Shown here piece after piece: positions 1-5,386 of a stretch of DNA of 10,917 nt. Positions within the stretch are counted from its first letter, which is position 1, and each line of letters begins with the position of its first letter. Origin of the DNA: Gammaproteobacteria bacterium. Its GTDB lineage: Bacteria > Pseudomonadota > Gammaproteobacteria > Steroidobacterales > Woeseiaceae. The notes under the pieces are model-generated. The model had not been told where the DNA came from, did not search any database, and saw nothing but the letters and a program-made list of their open reading frames with translations. The stretch lies in contig JAOUNK010000078.1 in NCBI GenBank assembly GCA_029881015.1, positions 1-10,917 on the forward strand, written 5' to 3'. Made by a program: the position numbers and the translations under genes.

Positions 1-1
1 T

Positions 2-652
2 CATGGCGTGGGTGCTCACGGTGCCAGCCCGCATCGCGGCAGGGACCCGATCGTGCTCGGCAGCCAGATCGTGCTCGCCCTGCAGACCCTGGTTTCACGC
101 GAGTTGTCGCCACGCGACCCGGGCGTCGTGACCGTCGGTTCCTTTCATTCCGGCACAAAGCACAACATCATTTCCGATCGCGCTCAGCTGCAGCTCACCG
201 TTCGCAATACCAGCGAGGAGACACGCAAGATCCTGCTGGACGGTATCGTGCGCATCGCCGAGAACATGGGGCGGGTTGCCGGTTTGCCGGAAGACAAGCT
301 TCCCGAGGTCATTATCTCGAACGAGAGTGTGCCGCCTGTCGTGAACGATGCGTCGCTGGTACGGCGCCTGCGCGCCGCCTGGGTCGAAGGCATGGGCGAC
401 AACCGGGTTGTAGACATCCCGACGAAGGGCATGGGTGCCGAGGACTTCCCGTTCTTTACCCTGGACCCCGAGATTTCGAGCGTGTACTGGTCGGTCGGCG
501 GGACACCGCAGGAAGATTTCGACAGAGAGGCGGCAGGCGGTCCACCGGTGCCGAGCCATCACTCGCCATTGTTCAAGATCTCGCCGGAACCATCGGTGAA
601 GGCCGGCGTGGAGTCCACGGTCCTGGCCCTCAAAACCCTGATGGCGGAGTAA
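2..652 (+). CDS. M20-family metallopeptidase / amidohydrolase, 5'-truncated
   Basis: This is the C-terminal portion of an M20 (probably M20D) zinc amidohydrolase, a family that hydrolyses amide bonds of N-acyl amino acids or small peptides. The reading frame is already open at base 2, so the start and the first metal ligands lie outside the window; the GTG at 8 is an internal valine. Near the start, HGVGAHGASPHRGRDP matches the entry to the lid/dimerisation domain, followed by a VTVGSFHSGTKHNIISD stretch typical of that domain. The chain then returns to the catalytic domain: GMGAEDFPFF (about 427-456) is the family's G-x-EDF motif, and PSHHSPLFKI (about 551-580) carries the last metal-binding histidine. 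The gene ends with TAA at 650-652, directly touching the stop codon of convergent xseB. Substrate cannot be told from this part. A signal peptide, common in some members, cannot be checked. Family assignment is firm; specificity is unknown. Confidence 0.9.
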   Translation, partial: HGVGAHGASPHRGRDPIVLGSQIVLALQTLVSRELSPRDPGVVTVGSFHSGTKHNIISDRAQLQLTVRNTSEETRKILLDGIVRIAENMGRVAGLPEDKLPEVIISNESVPPVVNDASLVRRLRAAWVEGMGDNRVVDIPTKGMGAEDFPFFTLDPEISSVYWSVGGTPQEDFDREAAGGPPVPSHHSPLFKISPEPSVKAGVESTVLALKTLMAE

Positions 653-889
653 TTACTGCGGGTCGACCTCGAATTCCTCGAGGTCTTCGCCGCCCGCGCT
701 CTTGAGCAGGATTTCTACTTTCTGCTCTGCTTCCTTGAGCGCGGTCTGGCAGCCGCGTGTGAGCTTGATGCCTTCTTCGAATTTCTTCATCGCCTTTTCG
801 AGCGGCAGGTCCCCGGATTCCAGTTCCTCGACGAGTTCTTCGAGATCGGCTAGCGACTTTTCGAGATCAAATGTTGTGGCAGAGTTCAT
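653..889 (-). CDS. xseB: Exodeoxyribonuclease VII small subunit (XseB)
   Basis: XseB is the small helical subunit of exonuclease VII, which with XseA degrades single-stranded DNA to oligonucleotides in the cytoplasm. The 78-residue product has the usual family length (about 80) and the diagnostic pattern DLEKSLADLEELVEELESG, then LPLEKAMKKFEEGIKL and a CQ..L.EAEQKVEIL helix, ending in an acidic tail. I chose the ATG at 887-889 (MNSATTFDLEK). A TTG 33 bases upstream would add eleven unconserved residues; a weak GGA lies about 9 bases before the chosen ATG. In many gammaproteobacteria xseB heads an operon with ispA and dxs. Here it is followed at zero distance by a convergent peptidase gene, so it is probably transcribed alone. 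Identification is strong. Confidence 0.95.
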   Translation of the reverse strand: MNSATTFDLEKSLADLEELVEELESGDLPLEKAMKKFEEGIKLTRGCQTALKEAEQKVEILLKSAGGEDLEEFEVDPQ

Positions 890-921
890 CGATGGAATCC
901 GGTTGTTTTGAGTGCGTGGCA

Positions 922-950
922 ACGCTACCGCGCCGTCTCGCGGTCGTCAA
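922..950 (-). promoter_or_regulatory. Candidate sigma70-type promoter for xseB with an inverted repeat in the spacer
   Basis: On the minus strand TTGACG (945-950; 5 of 6 to the -35 consensus) is followed after 17 bases by TAGCGT (922-927; 3 of 6). A perfect 6-6-6 inverted repeat, ACCGCG-N6-CGCGGT (927-944 on the plus strand), sits almost exactly in the spacer and could be an operator or just GC-rich chance. The spacing fits, but the -10 is poor. Confidence 0.3.
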
Positions 951-970
951 TGCATCCTGAGAAACCACAA

Positions 971-999
971 TTGACAATAACGGGTAGCCCGCATACATT
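971..999 (+). promoter_or_regulatory. Sigma70-type promoter of the rubrerythrin operon
   Basis: TTGACA (971-976) is a perfect -35 box, followed by exactly 17 bases and TACATT (994-999; 4 of 6 to TATAAT). Transcription would start near 1006, giving a leader of about 50 bases before the rubrerythrin ATG. Two palindromic elements lie in that leader, just past the start site, where bound repressors would block the polymerase. The -35 and spacer are convincing; the -10 is average. Confidence 0.6.
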
Positions 1000-1009
1000 A
1001 CCAAGACGC

Positions 1010-1024
1010 TTAGACCCAGTCTAA
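1010..1024. promoter_or_regulatory. Perfect 6-3-6 inverted repeat, candidate operator
   Basis: TTAGAC-CCA-GTCTAA is a perfect palindrome with a 3-base centre, at about +5 to +19 of the predicted transcript and one base before the Fur-like box. The GAC/GTC spacing does not fit IscR type 1 sites, and it does not fit an FNR site. I do not recognise the cognate regulator. The perfect symmetry and the location just downstream of a good promoter support an operator role. Confidence 0.4.
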
Positions 1025-1025
1025 T

Positions 1026-1040
1026 TGATAACAATTCTCA
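1026..1040. promoter_or_regulatory. Fur-box-like element in the rubrerythrin leader
   Basis: TGATAACAATTCTCA matches the 7-1-7 Fur consensus TGATAAT-N-ATTATCA at 12 of 14 specified positions, one mismatch in each half. It lies at about +21 to +35 of the predicted transcript and ends 16 bases before the ATG. Fur-iron binding here would repress the operon when iron is plentiful, which fits the iron-containing products. PerR-type sites (TTATAAT-N-ATTATAA) match less well. Confidence 0.55.
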
Positions 1041-1056
1041 AACGAGAGGAACAAAA

Positions 1057-1476
1057 ATGTCACTGAAAGGCAGCAAGACTGAAGGCAATCTGAAAGACGC
1101 ATTTGCCGGTGAATCCCAGGCTAACCGCCGCTACCTGTATTTCGCAGCGAAAGCTGACGTGGAAGGCTACAACGACGTAGCGGCTGTATTCCGCTCCACG
1201 GCCGAAGGCGAGACGGGCCACGCACACGGTCACCTCGAGTACCTCGAGGAAGTCGGTGATCCTGCGACGGGTCTGCCGATCGGTACCACCGCGCAAAACC
1301 TCGCAGCGTCGATTGCAGGCGAAACGCACGAATACACCGACATGTATCCGGGCATGGCCAAGGAAGCGCGCGACGAGGATTTCGAAGAGATTGCCGACTG
1401 GTTCGAGACGCTGGCGAAGGCCGAGCGCTCACATGCCAATCGTTTCCAGAAAGCCCTGGACACGCTCGACGACTAG
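1057..1476 (+). CDS. rbr: Rubrerythrin, single-domain (no rubredoxin domain)
   Basis: This is a ferritin-like diiron protein that in its family reduces hydrogen peroxide to water in the cytoplasm. The 139-residue product is only the four-helix erythrin domain; the C-terminal rubredoxin Fe(Cys)4 domain of classical rubrerythrin (about 190 residues) is absent, and the protein has no cysteine at all. All seven expected diiron ligands are visible: E19 (AFAGESQANRRY), E52 and H55 (EGETGHAH), E89 and E92 (GETHEY), and E123 and H126 (KAERSHANRF). GAGAGGAA (1044-1051) is a good ribosome binding site 5 bases before the ATG. It heads a + strand cluster with an Fe-S protein and a DUF3501 protein, behind a promoter with a Fur-like box. 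Because it has no rubredoxin domain, it must take electrons from a partner; the Fe-S protein downstream is the obvious candidate, which is inference. Confidence 0.95.
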   Translation: MSLKGSKTEGNLKDAFAGESQANRRYLYFAAKADVEGYNDVAAVFRSTAEGETGHAHGHLEYLEEVGDPATGLPIGTTAQNLAASIAGETHEYTDMYPGMAKEARDEDFEEIADWFETLAKAERSHANRFQKALDTLDD

Positions 1477-1481
1477 TATTC

Positions 1482-1519
1482 AAGGAGGAGCCGGGCCGCA
1501 AGGTCCGGCTTCCACGCAC
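1482..1519 (+). promoter_or_regulatory. Strong Shine-Dalgarno separated from its ATG by a GNRA-loop hairpin
   Basis: AAGGAGGAG (1482-1490) is a near-perfect ribosome binding site, but the only in-frame start downstream is the ATG at 1520, 29 bases away. The gap holds an 8-bp hairpin: GCCGGGCC (1490-1497), loop GCAA (1498-1501), GGTCCGGC (1502-1509), with one G-U pair. When folded, only TTCCACGCAC (10 bases) remains between stem and ATG, a near-normal SD distance. No U-run follows, so it is not a typical terminator. It could also protect the rubrerythrin mRNA 3' end. Confidence 0.5.
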
Positions 1520-2857
1520 ATGAGCGAATCACGACGCGAGGGTAGCCTCGAGGCGCCGACGCGCCATCCACTGGACTGGCGCTCGAAAGATTTCTACGAC
1601 GACAAGGCCCTGTTCGATGAACTCGAGAGGGTATTCGACATCTGTCACGGCTGTCGCCGTTGTTTCAATCTCTGCAATTCCTTCCCGACGCTGTTCGACC
1701 TGGTCGACGAATCCGACACGATGGAAGTCGATGGCGTTGCCAAGCAAGACTACTGGCAGGTCGTCGACCATTGCTACCTCTGCGACATGTGCTACATGAC
1801 CAAGTGTCCGTATGTACCGCCGCACGAATGGAACGTCGATTTCCCGCACCTGATGCTCCGCGCCAAGGCGGCGCGTTTCAGGAAGGAAGGCGCATCGACG
1901 CGCGACAGGATTCTGAGCGCGACGGACAAGGTGGGCAAGCTCGCGGGCATCCCCGTTGTCGTGAACGCCGTCAACGCGACCAACCGCAGCAAAACGGGAC
2001 GAGCCCTGTTGGAGAAGACGCTCGGCGTACACAGGGACGCACCCGTGCCGCCGTATCATTCGAGCACCGCGCGCAAGCGCCTCTCGAGATTGCAGGACGC
2101 AGCCACGGCCGACGCGAAACCCGCCGCTGGGACGACTGGCAAGGTTGCGCTGTATACAACCTGCTACTGCAATCGTAATCACCCGGCCGTGAACGAAGAT
2201 CTCGTTGCGGTCTTCGAGCACAACGGCATCGCCATGCGGATGGCCAGCAAGGAAGTCTGTTGCGGCATGCCGAAACTTGAACTTGGCGACCTCGAGTCTG
2301 TTGCCAGGGCCAAGGACGTGAATGTCCCGATTCTTGCCGCGATGGTCGATGAGGGCTGGGATATCGTGACGCCGATTCCGTCATGCACATTGATGTTCAA
2401 GCAGGAGCTGCCGCTCATGTTCCCGGACGACCCCGAGGTCATCAAGGTACGCGACGCCATGTACGACCCGTTCGAGTACCTGATGCTGCGGCACAAAGAG
2501 GGCTTGCTGAACACCGATTTCCGGAACTCGCTGGGGAAGGTGACCTACCAGGTGCCCTGTCATCTGCGTGTCCAGAATATTGGCCTGAAGACGCGGGACG
2601 CGTTGCAGTTGGTACCGGACACCAGTATCGAAGTTATTGAACGGTGCTCGGGCCACGACGGTACCTATGCGGTCAAGAAAGAGTTCCATGACATTTCGAA
2701 GAAGATTGCACGACCGGTGGTCAATAAGGTTAAGAAAAGCGGCGCTGACCATTTCACCAGTGATTGCCCGATGGCGGCCGAGCAGATCGTGCAGGACCTC
2801 GATGGTCACGATGCCAACAATCCAATGAGCCTTCTGCGTAAGGCTTACGGAATCTGA
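1520..2857 (+). CDS. Fe-S oxidoreductase with two 4Fe-4S clusters and CCG domains (GlpC / HdrB-related)
   Basis: This is a 445-residue cytoplasmic Fe-S protein of the heterodisulfide-reductase-related / GlpC type. The N-terminal part holds two [4Fe-4S] motifs: C42-x2-C45-x2-C48-x3-C52 and C85-x2-C88-x2-C91-x4-C96-P. The second has four, not three, residues before its last cysteine. The C-terminal half has two CCG-like modules. The first has C215, C247-C248-G-M-P and C289. The second has C347, then C376-S-G-H-D-G where CCG is expected, and C416, so one conserved cysteine is a serine. No membrane segment is seen. The open frame extends upstream into rubrerythrin, but the ATG at 1520 is the only start compatible with the strong SD, and a Met-Ser-Glu N terminus before the domain is reasonable. 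It follows rbr by 43 bases and precedes the DUF3501 gene by 3, so the three are likely cotranscribed. Electron transfer to rubrerythrin is inferred, not shown. Confidence 0.88.
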   Translation: MSESRREGSLEAPTRHPLDWRSKDFYDDKALFDELERVFDICHGCRRCFNLCNSFPTLFDLVDESDTMEVDGVAKQDYWQVVDHCYLCDMCYMTKCPYVPPHEWNVDFPHLMLRAKAARFRKEGASTRDRILSATDKVGKLAGIPVVVNAVNATNRSKTGRALLEKTLGVHRDAPVPPYHSSTARKRLSRLQDAATADAKPAAGTTGKVALYTTCYCNRNHPAVNEDLVAVFEHNGIAMRMASKEVCCGMPKLELGDLESVARAKDVNVPILAAMVDEGWDIVTPIPSCTLMFKQELPLMFPDDPEVIKVRDAMYDPFEYLMLRHKEGLLNTDFRNSLGKVTYQVPCHLRVQNIGLKTRDALQLVPDTSIEVIERCSGHDGTYAVKKEFHDISKKIARPVVNKVKKSGADHFTSDCPMAAEQIVQDLDGHDANNPMSLLRKAYGI

Positions 2858-2860
2858 TAC

Positions 2861-3445
2861 ATGCAAAAACTGACCCGCAACCACCTGTACAGCCTCGAGC
2901 AATACGCCGAACTTCGCCCTGAGTTTCGCGAGAAAGTCATGGCGCACAAGAAAGACCGCCGGCTGATGCTGGGTACCAATGCGACCCTGTACTTCGAAGA
3001 CCGCCTGACCATGCAGTACCAGGTACAGGAGATGTTGCGTATCGAGAGGATTTTCGAGGCCGACGGTATCAACGAGGAACTCGATGCCTACAATCCACTG
3101 ATCCCGGACGGCAGCAACTGGAAGGCGACGTTCATGATTGAATTCCCGGACGTCGCGGAACGCCAGCAGATGCTCTCGCGGCTGGTGGGCATCGAAGACC
3201 GGGTGTATGTGCAGGTTGCCGATTTCGACCGGGTCTACCCGATCGCAGACGAGGACCTGGAGCGCGACAATGAGGAGAAAACCTCCGCCGTGCATTTCCT
3301 GCGTTTCGAATTGCAGCCGGAACAGGTTGCCGCGCTGAAGAATGGCGCGGCACTCGTAGCGGGCATCGATCACGACAACTACCGCGTTGAAATCAGCCCT
3401 GTTCCAGCCAATATCCGCGAATCTCTCGTCAACGATCTCGATTAA
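2861..3445 (+). CDS. DUF3501 family protein
   Basis: This is a 194-residue soluble protein that I recognise as the DUF3501 family, of unknown function. The signature is in the first half: R-P-E-F-R at 19-23, K-D-R-R near 31-34, LGTNATLYFEDRLTMQYQ from 37, then VQEMLRIER and the YNPLIPDGSNWKATFMIEF stretch at 77-95. The protein has no cysteine, signal peptide or membrane segment, so it cannot hold a cysteine-ligated Fe-S cluster itself. It has many Glu, Asp and His residues. It starts 3 bases after the Fe-S protein stop; CGGAAT in the end of that gene is at best a weak ribosome site, suggesting coupled translation. To my knowledge the family is often found beside rubrerythrin and this type of Fe-S protein, so the association here looks like a real functional unit. 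A role as adaptor or maturation factor is speculation. Confidence 0.9.
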   Translation: MQKLTRNHLYSLEQYAELRPEFREKVMAHKKDRRLMLGTNATLYFEDRLTMQYQVQEMLRIERIFEADGINEELDAYNPLIPDGSNWKATFMIEFPDVAERQQMLSRLVGIEDRVYVQVADFDRVYPIADEDLERDNEEKTSAVHFLRFELQPEQVAALKNGAALVAGIDHDNYRVEISPVPANIRESLVNDLD

Positions 3446-3478
3446 CGCTAGAATTCCGCCGGGCACAATCTGGCACTC

Positions 3479-3484
3479 TATTAT
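3479..3484 (+). promoter_or_regulatory. Possible -10 box for parE-parC
   Basis: TATTAT (5 of 6 to TATAAT) in the 54-base gap between the DUF3501 gene and parE would start transcription near 3491, leaving a leader of only about 9 bases. No acceptable -35 is seen at 16-18 bases. No Shine-Dalgarno sequence precedes the parE ATG at 3500. The alternative is read-through from the rubrerythrin operon. Confidence 0.25.
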
Positions 3485-3499
3485 CTTGCGTTCTCATCG

Positions 3500-5386
3500 A
3501 TGACTAAACGATATGACGCTGCGGACATCGAAGTCCTCAGCGGACTCGAACCTGTCCGGCGCCGCCCGGGCATGTACACCGACACCTCGCGGCCGAATCA
3601 CCTGGCGCACGAAGTTGTCGATAACTCCGTCGACGAAGCGCTTGCGGGTTACTGCAAGAAAATCGATGTCACGATCTACAAAGATGGCTCAGTCGAAGTC
3701 AGCGACGACGGCCGCGGCATGCCCGTCGACAAGCACCCGAAAGAGAAGATCCCGGGCGTCGAACTTATCCTGACGCGCCTGCACGCGGGTGGAAAATTCT
3801 CGAATGCGAACTACCAGTATTCGGGCGGTCTGCACGGTGTGGGTGTTTCGGTCGTCAACGCGCTGTCGAAGAACCTCGAAGTGTGGATTCGCCGCGGCGG
3901 CAAGGAATACAACATGTCCTTCGTCGGCGGCAAGAAGCGCGGCAAACTCGAAGTCGTGGGCACGGTTGGCAAGGCCAATACGGGTACCACGATTCGGTTC
4001 TGGCCCGACGCGCAGTATTTCGATACAACCAAGATCTCGATAAAGAGCCTGGCACATGCCTTGAAGGCCAAGGCTGTTCTTTGTCCCGGACTCATGGTCA
4101 GCCTGAAGGTCGAGAAACCGAAAGAGAAGTTCGAGTGGCAATACTCGGGTGGTCTCGAGCAATACCTTCTCGAAGAAATCGGTGGCGGGGAGACATTGCC
4201 CGCCGTGCCGTTCTCCGGGAGTCTCACAGGCAATAACGAGGCCGTTGACTGGGCGCTGGCCTGGACAAGCGATGGCGGACCGTCGGTCACCGAAAGCTAC
4301 GTCAACCTGATTCCGACAGCGCAGGGCGGCACCCATGTCAACGGCCTGCGCACCGGGCTCACCAATGCCTTGCGCGAATTCTGCGATTTCAGAAACCTGT
4401 TGCCGCGCGGCGTGGCCATCGCGCCGGAAGACGTCTGGGACGGCCTGAGTTTCGTACTGAGCACCAAGCTCGAAGACCCACAGTTCTCCGGACAGACCAA
4501 GGAGCGACTGTCCTCGCGCGAATCCGCCGCATTCGTTGCGGGCGTGATCAAGGACAATTTCTCGCTGTGGCTGAACCAGCACCCTGAAACGGGCGATCAG
4601 ATCGCACAGCTCGCGATCACCAAGGCGCAGAAGCGCCTCAAGTCGGCGAAGAAGGTCGTACGCAAGAAAATCGTGTCCGGTCCGGCGCTGCCAGGAAAGC
4701 TGGCCGACTGCACGTCGCAGGAACCGGAGCTCTGCGAGCTTTTCCTCGTCGAGGGCGACTCGGCGGGCGGCTCCGCGAAGCAGGCACGTGATCGCAGGAC
4801 ACAGGCGATCATGCCGCTGCGCGGCAAGATCCTGAACACCTGGGAGGTCGACACGGGTGAAATCCTCGCATCGGCCGAGGTCCACGACATCTCGGTGGCT
4901 CTCGGTGTCGATCCGGGTGCCGACAATATCGAGGGCCTGCGGTATCACAAGATCTGCATCCTCGCCGATGCGGATTCGGACGGTCTGCATATCGCGACTT
5001 TGCTGTGTGCGCTGTTCCTGCGCCATTTCCGCGAGCTGATCCTGGCCGGCCACGTGTACGTTGCCATGCCGCCGCTGTATCGCATCGATGTGGGCAAGGA
5101 AGTGTATTACGCGCTCGATGAGGGGGAGAGGACGGGCATCCTCGACCGCATCGAAGCCGAGAAGAAGAAAGGCAAGATTACCGTTACGCGCTTCAAGGGC
5201 CTCGGTGAAATGGATCCGGAGCAGTTGCGCGAGACGACGATGAACCGCGACACCCGGCGCCTCGTGCAGCTCACCGTCAGCGGGCACGACAAGACCGATC
5301 AGCTGATGGACATGCTGCTCGCCAAGAAACGCTCCAAGGACCGCCGCACCTGGCTTGAAACCAAGGGCAACCTGGCAGACATATGA
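3500..5386 (+). CDS. parE: DNA topoisomerase IV subunit B (ParE)
   Basis: ParE is the ATPase subunit of topoisomerase IV, which with ParC decatenates daughter chromosomes and relaxes supercoils. The 628-residue length matches ParE and is much shorter than gammaproteobacterial GyrB (about 800). The GHKL ATPase domain shows the N-box HEVVDNSVDEALAG (catalytic E38, Mg-binding N42), the DDGRGMP motif at 69-75, and the YSGGLHGVGVSVVNALS loop. A transducer domain follows. The TOPRIM domain has FLVEGDSAGGSA with E418 and the metal-binding acidic cluster D490-A-D492-S-D494. RFKGLGEMDPEQL near the C terminus is typical of type IIA B subunits. The ATG at 3500 gives the standard N terminus (KRYDAADIEVLSGLEPVR). 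No Shine-Dalgarno is visible. It overlaps parC by 4 bases, so the subunits are probably made in a 1:1 ratio by coupled translation. Confidence 0.98.
   Translation: MTKRYDAADIEVLSGLEPVRRRPGMYTDTSRPNHLAHEVVDNSVDEALAGYCKKIDVTIYKDGSVEVSDDGRGMPVDKHPKEKIPGVELILTRLHAGGKFSNANYQYSGGLHGVGVSVVNALSKNLEVWIRRGGKEYNMSFVGGKKRGKLEVVGTVGKANTGTTIRFWPDAQYFDTTKISIKSLAHALKAKAVLCPGLMVSLKVEKPKEKFEWQYSGGLEQYLLEEIGGGETLPAVPFSGSLTGNNEAVDWALAWTSDGGPSVTESYVNLIPTAQGGTHVNGLRTGLTNALREFCDFRNLLPRGVAIAPEDVWDGLSFVLSTKLEDPQFSGQTKERLSSRESAAFVAGVIKDNFSLWLNQHPETGDQIAQLAITKAQKRLKSAKKVVRKKIVSGPALPGKLADCTSQEPELCELFLVEGDSAGGSAKQARDRRTQAIMPLRGKILNTWEVDTGEILASAEVHDISVALGVDPGADNIEGLRYHKICILADADSDGLHIATLLCALFLRHFRELILAGHVYVAMPPLYRIDVGKEVYYALDEGERTGILDRIEAEKKKGKITVTRFKGLGEMDPEQLRETTMNRDTRRLVQLTVSGHDKTDQLMDMLLAKKRSKDRRTWLETKGNLADI

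Noticed and set aside
890..922. TTG start at 922 for xseB adding eleven residues
   Set aside because: The extra residues are not part of the family, and the ATG at 889 fits the known length.
1025..1038. FNR-type site (TTGAT-N4-ATCAA) upstream of rubrerythrin
   Set aside because: Only the first half matches; the second half is ATTCT. The Fur-type reading fits better.
1256..1519. Upstream extension of the Fe-S protein frame into rubrerythrin
   Set aside because: The extension is an out-of-frame Arg-rich reading of rbr; the ATG at 1520 gives a normal N terminus.
2381..3466. 361-codon antisense frame over the Fe-S and DUF3501 genes
   Set aside because: Crosses two recognised genes and has no family resemblance.
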